DNA of 63,363 bases from Mycobacterium neglectum (GCF_002591975.1 NZ_NVQE01000034.1:1-63363); one strand, 5' to 3'. Shown: positions 52,453-61,917, counted from the stretch's first letter. Made by a program: numbers and translations. The notes: a model not told the origin generated them from the letters alone.

Positions 52453-53264
52453 GTGCTCCTTCAAATGCACTGCACCACAAAGCAATACGGAGTGATGCGG
52501 ACAACCCGCCATACTCGGTTCGGCCGTATTCCTCGGTGCAACTCAACAAAACATATGTCACGCACCGCGGGGTGGTGCCTCATCTGCAGGGAGATCTTGC
52601 AGACAAGTTGGGGCTCACCTTCGCAATAGGTGCTCGGATAGTTCGTTGCTGTCGCTCAAAGTCGACGTTGACCCGTCGCACGAAAAGCCGGGTCCTTGCC
52701 TAACGGCGGGGCCCAAGCTGAACTTGTCAATCGGGCGGCCCTTGCAATAACAGTGCACTTTCACCACGTCGAATCCCTGTTGGCGTCGAGGAGCTTTGCA
52801 CAACTCGACCCAACGCCGCGGGTGAGGGGGCCGCTCAAAGCGTCCTGATTCATTCAATGAAGACGGCGTACATTACTGGTAACCCGCCATATTCGATTCC
52901 GCCGCATCCCTTCTGGGCAGGGCGGCGATGCAGGTCGGCCCAAGGATGAGCGCAGCCCCTGATTCTTGATGATGGCGGGGGGCTATTGAGAGCGATGTCC
53001 GGGCTGAACCGGATGCGCATGTTCTGTTTGCTGCAGAGCCACCAGCGTGTCAGGTCATCCACGCTAGCTGAACGCCGGATTGCCGGATCAGAACGGGATC
53101 TACCGGTGGTACCGCTGGCTAGCCCGGCGCATTAATACCTGGCCGCCCGCGGGGGCTACCCGGAAGACGTAACACCGGCAAGCCAGGGTCGGGGTGTCCG
53201 ACCTCGCGCATAGGGTTGACTTCGCCTGGACGGATCACGCAATGCGACGGGGGAGGGCGCCACG
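52453..53264. other. 812-bp stretch without a convincing gene; contains a decayed 30-bp repeat
   Basis: No open frame here has convincing codon use. Two related segments lie at 52504-52535 and 52881-52912, sharing (T/A)CCCGCCATA-TCG-TTC-GCCG-AT-CCT at about 25 of 30 bases, a sign of old repeat or mobile-element debris. GC and codon bias drop compared with neighbouring genes. Confidence 0.5.
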
Positions 53265-54296
53265 ATGGACCCGAGGCTGGCCGATATGGACCCTACCGAG
53301 TTGTTCACTCGGCTGTCCGAGAAGCTGACGACCGCCGACGCGATGCGCCGGACACTTATGCGAGCGCAGCGAGGAAAGGAGCTGTACACGTGGGGGCTCA
53401 ACCCTCAATACGTGGACCCGAACAGCAGCCTGGCCGCCGATGACGCGGGGTTCATGAACGAATACGCGGGCGACATGGTTAGCGGGACAGCCCGGTTTCC
53501 GATCATGAACGCTATCGACTGTCTCTGCGCGACTGCAGAACTGATTGAGTGGCGACCAAAGTCGCGTGACAGTCACACGACGTCGATCCTTGCCCAGTGT
53601 CGTACGGCGATTGAGTCGGCGGCGACGACGATATGGCTACTGTCCGACCGTGATCGTCGGATGCGCCGCGGTTTGAGCGTGCGGTTCACCACCTCGGAGT
53701 TGAATGCTCAGCGTTCCTACCACGCGTCGACCACCAAGTGGTTCAACACCGACCCCAATCATGCTGATACCCAACCATATAAAGACTTTGCGGAGCACGT
53801 TCGGCTGTTCGACAATCGTGTGAAAATGCTGCGACGGGGCGAGAACATCACACCTAAAGCACCCGTACGCACCAGCGACGCGGTGGTGCGGTTCGCGGCG
53901 AAGTGGCTGGACAAACACCCACCTGCGCACGCTGCAGAAGGCGAGCCATACGGCCGCAAAGCGTTCGGATTTGAAGACACGGCATCGGGTTTCTACTTAA
54001 CAAGTTCTGCGATCATGCACGGGCTCAAATGGCCGCTGGACTACATGCCCAGCGGCGAACTGGACATGTCGCGTTTGATCGTGGACGGGGTCAGCATCGC
54101 TGTCGGAATGGCAGAATGCGCCGTCGCGTTGTTCGAGGTTCACGCGCAGCAGAAAACACCCAAAACACAACGAAAACCGTTGTATCCGGACCGACTTCGG
54201 CCGACGATCAAACGGTGGGCTGGACACTTTTACCAGCCGGTACACCCACCTGTCGATCCGTCGTTGCTTGCGCTGCCCGGTCCGCCGATCACCTAG
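53265..54296 (+). CDS. Protein of unknown function in the defence-like island
   Basis: 343 aa from ATG 53265; GC at third positions and the length support a real gene. Mostly helical: MNAIDCLCATAELIEW, SILAQCRTAIESAATTIWLLSDRDRRMRRGLSVRFTT, AIMHGLKWPLDYMPSG, SIAVGMAECAVALFEV. No nuclease, ATPase or membrane motif seen. Helices with ILAQCRTAIESAATTIWLL recall proteins that respond to RNA or tRNA, but this is only a guess. Location beside VapBC and the PIN/NACHT pair suggests an accessory role. Confidence 0.65.
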   Translation: MDPRLADMDPTELFTRLSEKLTTADAMRRTLMRAQRGKELYTWGLNPQYVDPNSSLAADDAGFMNEYAGDMVSGTARFPIMNAIDCLCATAELIEWRPKSRDSHTTSILAQCRTAIESAATTIWLLSDRDRRMRRGLSVRFTTSELNAQRSYHASTTKWFNTDPNHADTQPYKDFAEHVRLFDNRVKMLRRGENITPKAPVRTSDAVVRFAAKWLDKHPPAHAAEGEPYGRKAFGFEDTASGFYLTSSAIMHGLKWPLDYMPSGELDMSRLIVDGVSIAVGMAECAVALFEVHAQQKTPKTQRKPLYPDRLRPTIKRWAGHFYQPVHPPVDPSLLALPGPPIT

Positions 54297-54491
54297 CCAT
54301 CCAAGGCCTGGAGGTTGGCCGTCGACGATGCCTTCGCCTCGTCGACGCACATGTCCGGCCTCAGTGCAATTGGCGTGCGGTACAGCCGACTGGATTGGTG
54401 GGTGAGGTTTCGCAGGTCCGTGCGGGTGCAGCGGATACTGGTGGCGCAACGGGTGATCGCAGCGCCAGCCGAAAGCCCTGTTTGCTGAGCT

Positions 54492-55997
54492 TCACACCTC
54501 TTCGTCGGTCTCTTCATCCCGTGCGGGTTGGTTCTTTCTGTCGACGAGGTACTGCCACACGCCCGCCAGGGCGGGGTACGGTCCCGACCTAGCACGGCGG
54601 GCGCCGGAGACCAGAGAGATCGGCGGGTACATGTCGAACGAGTCATCGCGGCCGAGCCATACGCGGCTATTGGCGTCGTACTCGGACGAGATCTCTGCGG
54701 TGAGTTCCATTTCTGGGCTGCTGAATTCGAGGGTCCATTCGCCGGCGATCGAGCCTCCTGAGACCTCCCCGTCGATGCGTTGGCCTTCGGGGCCGCGGAG
54801 TTCGAATGACGTAGGTAGGCCGTCCTTTGCTGGCGTGGCCGGGGTGAAGCTGATGCCGTCCCATCCTGTGATCGTGTCCAACACGTCTTGGTACGCGTCC
54901 CACTCGTCGGCGAACCGTGGTCGGCCAGCATGGACGGTGGCGGAGTCGGATTGGCGCGGCTGAAGGAGCTTGCCGTCGACGATGTCCGCGTCGAAGGGCA
55001 CGGTGACGATGCTCTCGTACAAAATCATCCATTCGTGAACGGCGTTGCCGTCATTGTTGATCACGTAGCCCTCGGCGCGGACGTCAGCGAGGAGCACGAC
55101 GGTATATGAGACCAGGTCGGTGTCCTCGTCGATGACTTGCAGTGAGACGTTGGCGACGTAGACGAGTTCGGCGGCCGGCTCGAGTTCGAACTCGGGGTCG
55201 ATAAGCTCATCGAACTCTCGCCGGTCGTCGGAGTCGACCTTGTTAACAGTGATGTCGTCGACGTTGATCCAGGCTGGCGGCGGGCCGTGGCGGTCGTCTG
55301 CGGCTGCGGCCTCGGTGATGCTTTCGAGAAGATCATCGATGATGAGTCGGCGGGCGGTGCCGGCGTCGTGTTTCGGGTGCACCGGAGCCGAGAGCTTGCC
55401 GAACAACTGATGGGTGGTATTCGCGGAAACAAAACCACTGTGGCCCAACGCGATTACCGCTGGCCTGAAGTCTTTAATGTTCTTGGTAAGGAAGACGATC
55501 TGGTCGGGATCGTTATCGACGCGGCGCAGTGTATCGCGGACGATCGAAGAGTCAACAGCACCGGTGCGAGTGCCGTCCTTACTGCGTCCGCCGGCGCCTT
55601 CGCCGAGCACTTGGTCACGGATAGCGTCGACGGCGCACTGCCCGTCGAGGTCCAAGACCTTGACGTTGGGGATCGCTCGGCACAGCTGGTCGATGTGTGC
55701 CGCGACATCACGGGCCGTCAGGGGCGGAGGTGGATCCCCGGCGATGGTTAGGTGCCCCAGTTTCGTGTACGCGGCCTGCAGATCCTTGAACGCTTCGAAG
55801 GCATGGATAGCCCATTCGTCGATGACCTGCCCGGGAACCCACAGCTCCACGTCTCGCCGTGCGAGCCGGCTGGCGAGTTTCTCGACGCTATCGGGCTTGA
55901 AGTTGCCGGCACCGAAGAAGCAGGTGTCGATCACCGCGGCAACGGGATAGATGGGCTCGGTTGCCGGTTCGGTTTCTGAGCCGTCCTGGTCGGTCAC
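54492..55997 (-). CDS. PIN-domain protein with a large C-terminal domain (DUF4935-like)
   Basis: 501 aa from GTG 55997. The N-terminal 180 residues are a PIN fold: Asp24 (AAVIDTCFFGA), Glu61 (VIDEWA), Asp149 and Asp154 (GAVDSSIVRD), and IVFLTKNIKDF with Asp176. This predicts a metal-dependent ribonuclease. The C-terminal 280 residues, with many beta strands, have no recognised domain. A 98-aa frame upstream ends in a GTGA overlap with its start, so the two are coupled. It is divergent from the nuclease-NACHT gene and may be its effector or regulator. Confidence 0.75.
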   Translation of the reverse strand: MTDQDGSETEPATEPIYPVAAVIDTCFFGAGNFKPDSVEKLASRLARRDVELWVPGQVIDEWAIHAFEAFKDLQAAYTKLGHLTIAGDPPPPLTARDVAAHIDQLCRAIPNVKVLDLDGQCAVDAIRDQVLGEGAGGRSKDGTRTGAVDSSIVRDTLRRVDNDPDQIVFLTKNIKDFRPAVIALGHSGFVSANTTHQLFGKLSAPVHPKHDAGTARRLIIDDLLESITEAAAADDRHGPPPAWINVDDITVNKVDSDDRREFDELIDPEFELEPAAELVYVANVSLQVIDEDTDLVSYTVVLLADVRAEGYVINNDGNAVHEWMILYESIVTVPFDADIVDGKLLQPRQSDSATVHAGRPRFADEWDAYQDVLDTITGWDGISFTPATPAKDGLPTSFELRGPEGQRIDGEVSGGSIAGEWTLEFSSPEMELTAEISSEYDANSRVWLGRDDSFDMYPPISLVSGARRARSGPYPALAGVWQYLVDRKNQPARDEETDEEV

Positions 55998-56290
55998 AAG
56001 ATCATCAGGGTACTGCGTTTGGTGGGCATATCCATGCAAAGGGTTTCGAACGACTCTGGGGCGGAGACAAAGACTCGCGGGAGTTGGCTGACCACAAATC
56101 TCCACCCGGCGAGTTCGGACTCGCAGTCGACGTCGAGGGAGAGCGACTGGGTGAAGCTCGGGCTCTGACGATCTCGGCAATCACCCTGCGGTGTGACATT
56201 TACGTGCGTTGACTTGCCCAATTGAGTCGCTATCTCCGGGTTGAATAAGCACAGAGCATTCGAAGTTCCCGAGGGCAGTGCCGGCACCAT
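55994..56290 (-). CDS. Small ORF translationally coupled to the PIN gene
   Basis: Up to 98 aa; the start is uncertain (ATG 56290 or internal). The stop overlaps the PIN start by GTGA. From about residue 45 the codons have almost all G or C in third position (for instance PSFTQSLSLDVDCESELAG), which supports a real gene. It ends SFETLCMDMPTKRSTLMIL. No domain seen. If it begins at 56290 only 25 bp would remain before the divergent NACHT start, so a later start is likely. Confidence 0.5.
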   Translation of the reverse strand: MVPALPSGTSNALCLFNPEIATQLGKSTHVNVTPQGDCRDRQSPSFTQSLSLDVDCESELAGWRFVVSQLPRVFVSAPESFETLCMDMPTKRSTLMIL

Positions 56291-56315
56291 CGGGTTGAAC
56301 TAGAGGAGTCAGCCC

Positions 56316-59300
56316 GTGCCCGAGAGTCGACACCGCTACCTCTACGAGCGCCTGGGCGACCACGACTTCCAGCAGCTCGCAAACGCCCTGCTCGCCGCAC
56401 AGTTCCCCAACTTCACCCCTATGGCCCTACGCCAGGCCGACGGCGGCATTGATGGGCAGCGCAAGCTCGACCCGTCGACGGTGCTGATTTATCAGGTCAA
56501 GTGGTCCGTGTCCGGCTCGGAGAAGAACCCCGTCAGCTGGCTGGACGCCGTCGTGAAACAGGAGCTGGACAACCTCAGGAGACTGGCGGAGGAAGGCGTG
56601 CGGCACTACGTCCTGGTGACCAACGTGCCGAGCACCGCCAAGCCCGGGACCGGTACCTTCGCCCAGCTGAACAAGAAGCTGGATGCGTACGCCAAGGAAC
56701 TCGGCTTCGACGAGATGACGTGCATCTGGCGCGAGGCGCTCAACTCGTGGCTCGACAACTCCGAGGACTCGATCAAGTGGGCCTACGCCGACATGCTCGC
56801 CGGATGGGATCTCATTCGGTTCCTGGTCGCCGAACAGGTCGGAGCCACCAAGAACCAGGCGGACCGCAAGCTGATCCGGCAGGTCGCCGCGTCGCAGTGG
56901 GATGACGACCAGCGGGTCAAGTTCAGCCAGGCTGAGGTGGACCGGAAGAGGATGGTGGATCTCTTCGTCGATGTCACCGCGGAGTTGGTGCACTCTCCGG
57001 AGAGAACCCGAGTGCGATCACTCTCCTCGAGCGAACTCGGCGGCGCTGCGCATCACCTGCTACAAACGCCAGCGCCTTTCACCTTGGTGCGAGGCGCCCC
57101 CGGGCAGGGCAAGTCCACCCTCAGCCAGTACATCTGCCAGGTGCACCGCAGCGCGTTCGTGCCCGAGTCGGAGCGGCCCAAGACGCTGCCTGCGTTGGAA
57201 AAGCCGCGGTTTCCGATCCGGTTGGACTTGAGTGACTACGCGCTGTGGCTCTCCGGCAATGACGTGTGGGATCACTCCGACGACCGCAAGCCCAAGACGG
57301 AGAAGGCGCGCAAGGGCGAGAAGGCAACCGTCGAGTGCTTCATCGCCGACCTGATGACGCACGAGAGCGGCGGTATCACCGCCACCGCCGACACGGTGCA
57401 GGGGATCTTCGAGCGAGTTCCCAGTCTCGTCGTGCTCGACGGACTCGATGAGGTCGGAAGTGCCAGCATCCGGCGTCGGATCGTCAACGAGATCAACGCG
57501 TTCGCCAGCCGGGGGAAGGCGTACACCGAGCCACTCAAGGTGGTCGTCACCACGCGCCCTAGTGCCGGTGAGCTTCCGGAGCCTGCGCCGGACAAGTTCG
57601 AGATCATCACGCTGAACCAGCTCACGGGCGAACAACGAGCCGACTACTTGCGCAAGTGGTGTGCCGTCCGAGGGATCAGGAGTAAGGACGGCCGCGCGCT
57701 GCGCAGGAGCTTCCAAGAGAAGAGCCGCGAGCCGTATATCCGCGAACTCGCAGGGAACCCGATGCAGCTGACGATTCTGCTGGATCTTCTCCATCAGCAG
57801 GGCGCAGCCACACCCACGCAGCGGACCGACCTTTACGACGCGTACGTCGACCTCCTCCTCGCCCGCGAGGCGAACAAGCACCCCAAGGCCGTGAAGGACC
57901 ACAAGGAGGAGCTGCTCGAGATCATCCCGTTCCTCGGCTGGTACCTGCACGCGCACACCGAGGAGTCGCAGATCAACGGCCGCATGAGCATCAACGACTT
58001 GAAGGCGGCGATGCGCCACTTCCAGCGCACCTACGGCAACCAAGAGTCGATCGTGGACGAGCTCTTCGAGGGCGTCAGCGACCGCCTGTGGGCTCTGACC
58101 AGCCAAGTGGACGGCACCTACGAGTTCGAGGTGCTCTCCCTCCGTGAGTACTTCGCCGCCCGATTCCTGTACCACAACGCCGGCGAGGATAACCCGCACT
58201 TCGACAGCACAACGGTCTTGCGGGAGCTCCTACGCCGCCCGTACTGGCTGAACACCGCCAGGTTCTACGGCGGCAACGCGAAGGGCAGCGACGTCTACGT
58301 ACTGGCCGCCGGCATCGAACAGGAACTGTCGCACACGTCGGCCTCCGCGTCGTACCTCGCCGCGTGGGCACTGCTGACCGACGGTGTATTCCAGCGCCGG
58401 CCGCATGAGGCGCGCAAGGTGTTGACGGCACTCTGCTCGGATCCGGGGGTGGGCGTCCTCCTTTCCGCGCTCGACCGCCGGGACATCACGCCCCTGCCCG
58501 AGCTGCCCAACCCCACGGAATCCGGTGCCGACCCGACTTGGTCGCGACTGACGACATTGGTCAGCAAGAACCCCGGTGACAGCGCCAACCCCCAGCGCGT
58601 GCGGGTGCTTCGAGAGCTACTCAACCAGCGCAGTGAGTTCACGAAGTGGTGGTACGAGCAGCTCACCGGAGCGATCGGCACAGACCAGCAGAACGCGTGG
58701 CTGGCGATCGGGGCCTGCTGCGAGGCCGGCGCGGGGACCACCGCGGACTTCAACAACATGGACCTGTCCGACGGCGCCGCGGAACTCTTCCTCAGCACGG
58801 GCCTGACTCCGGAGCCCGGAAGTTCCTTCGAGGAGGCGCTGCTCACCGCGGTATTGAACGGCGAGTGCCCGTGCGTCACCTCGACCTGCTCCATGCCGGC
58901 GCAAGTCGCCGTGGCTCTGACGCCTGGTGAGTTCTTCACCAGTTCCACGACCGGGTTCATCTCCGGCGACGACCGGCAGAAGCGTCGTCGAGCTGAGGCG
59001 GTCAACCAACTCAGGAAGGCCCGTTCACCGTGGGAGGAGGTCGCCAAGAAACGCGCGTTCAGGTCCGGCTACAAGAACAGCACGTTCCCGTGGGCGGATA
59101 CCGCCGCCGCTATCCACGAGCGCGTCGAACGCTGTTGGATCTCCTCGGAGATCGCGATCATCGGCGCTGCCTCACCGTTCGGGCTCGCGTACAGCAAGCA
59201 CGCGGGGGCAACGGCATTCGGGTCCGCAGGTCACCCGTCCGAACTTCTTGGTCGGACACGGGCAGGTAGCGGGAACGTCGGCTGGTGGCGCGAGCAGTTG

Positions 59301-59672
59301 GAGACCGTCGACGATGACCTCGGCCGAGCGGAGTGGGCGTTGGCGCTGTGGTGCGTCGCGTCCGGCTCGGTCGTATCCGAGCTGCTGCCCGAACTCACGG
59401 ACGTTCTCGGACAGCTCCCGAGCTTGCGGCGGCGGATTGTCCTACGCGCAGCAGAGCAGATCGCACGCTTCGGATGGCTGGAGAAGCGCCCGGTCACCGG
59501 CGACACAACCGACGCCGAGCTGGACGCACTCAATCGCCTTCGGACACAGGCACCACAGTCGAACCCAGTAGACAGTTTAGGCACGGGTGGTCAGACGGCT
59601 TTGCCTTCGCTTCTCAGCGTCGCCCGCTCAGAACGATGGCTCAAGGTGGACACGGCGGCCGCCTACCGCTGA
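56316..59672 (+). CDS. Mrr-like nuclease-NACHT NTPase (STAND-type, candidate anti-phage protein)
   Basis: 1118 aa from GTG 56316 (AGAGGAG upstream). Residues 1-130 resemble an Mrr-like restriction endonuclease: GDHDFQQLANALL, Asp46 in GGIDG and Gln60-Val-Lys62 in YQVKW, the D...QxK pattern. The NACHT NTPase follows: Walker A GAPGQGKST (260-268), Walker B LVVLDGLDE (371-379), sensor VVTTRPS, ELAGNPMQLTIL (about 477) and the winged-helix end EVLSLREYFAARFL (about 605). The C-terminal 480 residues are helical, probably the sensor. Bacterial NACHT/STAND proteins bind a phage product, oligomerise and trigger a nuclease. A PIN-domain gene is divergent from it. Confidence 0.88.
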   Translation: MPESRHRYLYERLGDHDFQQLANALLAAQFPNFTPMALRQADGGIDGQRKLDPSTVLIYQVKWSVSGSEKNPVSWLDAVVKQELDNLRRLAEEGVRHYVLVTNVPSTAKPGTGTFAQLNKKLDAYAKELGFDEMTCIWREALNSWLDNSEDSIKWAYADMLAGWDLIRFLVAEQVGATKNQADRKLIRQVAASQWDDDQRVKFSQAEVDRKRMVDLFVDVTAELVHSPERTRVRSLSSSELGGAAHHLLQTPAPFTLVRGAPGQGKSTLSQYICQVHRSAFVPESERPKTLPALEKPRFPIRLDLSDYALWLSGNDVWDHSDDRKPKTEKARKGEKATVECFIADLMTHESGGITATADTVQGIFERVPSLVVLDGLDEVGSASIRRRIVNEINAFASRGKAYTEPLKVVVTTRPSAGELPEPAPDKFEIITLNQLTGEQRADYLRKWCAVRGIRSKDGRALRRSFQEKSREPYIRELAGNPMQLTILLDLLHQQGAATPTQRTDLYDAYVDLLLAREANKHPKAVKDHKEELLEIIPFLGWYLHAHTEESQINGRMSINDLKAAMRHFQRTYGNQESIVDELFEGVSDRLWALTSQVDGTYEFEVLSLREYFAARFLYHNAGEDNPHFDSTTVLRELLRRPYWLNTARFYGGNAKGSDVYVLAAGIEQELSHTSASASYLAAWALLTDGVFQRRPHEARKVLTALCSDPGVGVLLSALDRRDITPLPELPNPTESGADPTWSRLTTLVSKNPGDSANPQRVRVLRELLNQRSEFTKWWYEQLTGAIGTDQQNAWLAIGACCEAGAGTTADFNNMDLSDGAAELFLSTGLTPEPGSSFEEALLTAVLNGECPCVTSTCSMPAQVAVALTPGEFFTSSTTGFISGDDRQKRRRAEAVNQLRKARSPWEEVAKKRAFRSGYKNSTFPWADTAAAIHERVERCWISSEIAIIGAASPFGLAYSKHAGATAFGSAGHPSELLGRTRAGSGNVGWWREQLETVDDDLGRAEWALALWCVASGSVVSELLPELTDVLGQLPSLRRRIVLRAAEQIARFGWLEKRPVTGDTTDAELDALNRLRTQAPQSNPVDSLGTGGQTALPSLLSVARSERWLKVDTAAAYR

Positions 59673-59918
59673 TCGAGATAGCGCCCAGTGACTTGTCATT
59701 GCAGGCAAGTTTCCTCGGCGAGACAATTGCTCAGGGCGTACCGCCCAGAAGACGGGATAGCGGATTGCAGGAAGGGGGGCAATGCTCGCAATTGATGTTC
59801 GCGTCGCCGCCCAAACGCTGCGCCGGGCCACCACCGGAACCCGCCAACAACTACACTGACCGCTGCTCACAGGTGAGGAATTTCAACGAGCACACCTGGG
59901 GGATTTCGGTGAGCGCGA

Positions 59919-60065
59919 TCACCCGGGCTTGTAGAGGAACTGGCGCAGGCCGATAGAGATTATGCAGCGGGCCGGACCATCAGTGGGGAAGACCTCCGCG
60001 TGCGGTATGGGCTTCCCGAACGCAAACGGAAGCGTCAGGGTTCAAGGAGTAAGGGAACGCCGTGA
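59919..60065 (+). pseudogene. Remnant of a Phd/YefM-type antitoxin
   Basis: The frame reads LVEELAQADRDYAAGRTIS and then GEDLRVRYGLPERKRKR, the typical C-terminal tail of actinobacterial Phd/YefM-type antitoxins. It begins after a stop in the same frame and has no start. In the adjacent frame the bases just before read HLGDFGERDHPGL, so a frameshift may have broken the gene. Its end overlaps the convergent recombinase-like gene. The 246 bp between the NACHT stop (59672) and this remnant hold no other gene. Confidence 0.5.
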
Positions 60066-61583
60066 ATGTTGCTTGGGAACAACAGATTTAGGGTGGACGT
60101 ATTTGGCCCAGGTGTTGCCGGCTTCGGTCGCGTGTTTCTGGGTGACTTGGTCGCTATAGCCGAGCATCTCAGCGACCAGCGGTGCGGGGATTTCGGAAAC
60201 AAGCATCTGCAGGGCAGTGTTCCGTGCGCCCTGCAGGTTGATGCCGAGCCGTCGTAGCCGCTGCATGATGGTCTGCGGGTCAATGTGTCGGCCGGGTCGG
60301 CTGCTGGTGAAAAGCCAGGGTGTGCCTTCGGCTCCGCCGCCGGTGCGCAGGTTGGGCCGATGGCGAAGATGGTAGTTGAGCTGGGAGGCGAACGGCTCCG
60401 GAACGGGGACGGGGTCTTTGCCCAACGCGATGCGGGTCTCGCCATCAGGTCGGGTGATCGCGGTCGTTTGCAGCGCGGCGACCTTGGTGAGTGGTTGGGC
60501 GTAGAGCAGGAGCAGCACGCCGGCGACGCGGTAGGGCAGACTTTCGGAGTCGCCGGTGAGCAGTTCTTTGAGCCAGGCCAGTCGTTGATCCTGCGTGATT
60601 GTGGGGGTCGTTCTCGCCTGTCGGAAGCCGATCTGCACCGCGACGTTGAGCTTGCTTTTCTTGGCCCAGATGAAGAATGTTCGGATCAGGTGACGGGTGG
60701 TCGGGCCTGATGCGAGGTATTCATCGACGTCTTGTTGTGTGCAGTTGGCGATGGTGCGCCGATGAGTCTGTTCTAGCCAGGTGAGGAACTTGATGGTCTC
60801 GGTGATTTCTTGTTTCGCGGAACGCTTTGGGCCATCGGAGGATTGGCCGGGTCTCGATTCACTGCGGAGCCGTCGGAGATGGTGCCAGGTCGCGAACTGT
60901 TCAACCGGGGCGCGAACAGCGGGGGAGTCGATAGTGTCGAGTTTGTCGGCCAGCCAGACTTCGAATCGTGCCAGATGCTCATCGCGTTGTGGGAGCAGTC
61001 CGTGGTGTTGCAGCAGGGAGCGCAGGTGATCGATATGGCGGCCGGATCCTGCAGCGGTGAGGCCGTCGTGGGTTAGCGGGATGGCGCCGGAGGTGATTCC
61101 GCCGAGTAGCTCCAGGACTTGGGTGTTGCGTTTCCAGGTCAAGATGCTCTCGGGTCGGTCGACGCCACAGAGCACTTCGATCAGCGCATGCATGGCGGCG
61201 GGGTCGGCGGGGTAGTGCAGCAGGATCTTGGATAGATCCTCGCGCAGGGCGCAGCGGGCGCACTGGCCGGAGCGGTAGATCTCGCCTTCGCCGTTGCAGG
61301 TTTTACAAGTGAATTCTCCGGGGATACCGGCGCAGTTCAGACAGACCGGATGCGGGTCGGTGCGGTTGCGGCGGCCCGGGAGGACGCCGTCGTGTCCACA
61401 CGCGGGGCAGATGCCGTGGGTGCGCATCGCGGTGTAGAAGCAGCTATGGCAGAGCTGATCTCCGGGCCAGTAGACGCGCAGCTTGTTGGCCATGCGGTGG
61501 CACCGGCTGCATTCGAATACGCCTGCGGTGACACGTGGTCGCCCGCGGGTGGTGGAGCGTGGTGTGGGGTCAATCGTTGCCAT
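60042..61583 (-). CDS. Zinc-ribbon protein with degenerate tyrosine-recombinase fold
   Basis: 513 aa. The N-terminal 115 residues carry a series of CxxC pairs (CSRC, CHSC, CPAC, CLNC, CKTC, CARC), i.e. several zinc ribbons. The C-terminal 200 residues resemble an integrase fold (LLLLYAQPLTKVAALQ; QGARNTALQMLVSEIPAPLVAEMLGYSD), but the Arg-His-Arg-Tyr set is incomplete. It probably helps the recombinase at the DNA ends. Starts within the XRE gene (14-bp overlap). Confidence 0.75.
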   Translation of the reverse strand: MATIDPTPRSTTRGRPRVTAGVFECSRCHRMANKLRVYWPGDQLCHSCFYTAMRTHGICPACGHDGVLPGRRNRTDPHPVCLNCAGIPGEFTCKTCNGEGEIYRSGQCARCALREDLSKILLHYPADPAAMHALIEVLCGVDRPESILTWKRNTQVLELLGGITSGAIPLTHDGLTAAGSGRHIDHLRSLLQHHGLLPQRDEHLARFEVWLADKLDTIDSPAVRAPVEQFATWHHLRRLRSESRPGQSSDGPKRSAKQEITETIKFLTWLEQTHRRTIANCTQQDVDEYLASGPTTRHLIRTFFIWAKKSKLNVAVQIGFRQARTTPTITQDQRLAWLKELLTGDSESLPYRVAGVLLLLYAQPLTKVAALQTTAITRPDGETRIALGKDPVPVPEPFASQLNYHLRHRPNLRTGGGAEGTPWLFTSSRPGRHIDPQTIMQRLRRLGINLQGARNTALQMLVSEIPAPLVAEMLGYSDQVTQKHATEAGNTWAKYVHPKSVVPKQHSRRSLTP

Positions 61584-61917
61584 CGGTGATGATTCGTGCT
61601 CGGCGGGGTCGGACGGACTTATTGAGTTCGACGACGTTGGGTGGTGCCTCGGTGCCCGAGGCGGTCTTCTTTCTGCGGGCGTCGGTGGCGGTGACGGTGA
61701 CGAGGTCTTCGACGCCGCAGCCGAGGATGTCGCATAGAGCGGCCAGCAACTGCAGAGCGACGCGTTCGGGGCGTTGGTGCACGATGCGGTAGACCTGGGG
61801 ACGCGACAGGTGGATGCCGCGCTCGGCCAGGCGAGGGATGAGGTCGGTGCTGTTGTGCATGCCGTGGGCGGCCATCAGCTCAGCGAGGCGCCAGGTGTAG
61901 TCGACGTCGCGTTTCAC
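61570..61917 (-). CDS. XRE-family helix-turn-helix regulator
   Basis: 115 aa. DYTWRLAELMAAHGMHNSTDLIPRLAERGIHLSRPQVYRIVHQRPERVALQLLAALCDILGCGVEDLV is a lambda-repressor-like HTH, here split in two overlapping stretches. It overlaps both neighbours (4 bp and 14 bp), so the three genes are one translational unit. Probably controls element expression. Confidence 0.85.
   Translation of the reverse strand: MKRDVDYTWRLAELMAAHGMHNSTDLIPRLAERGIHLSRPQVYRIVHQRPERVALQLLAALCDILGCGVEDLVTVTATDARRKKTASGTEAPPNVVELNKSVRPRRARIITDGND

Noticed and set aside
59841..59860. CCGCCAAC segment similar to the inverted 19-bp repeat, as a possible left end of the recombinase unit
   Set aside because: Only the first 8 bases agree; the remainder differs or needs gaps.
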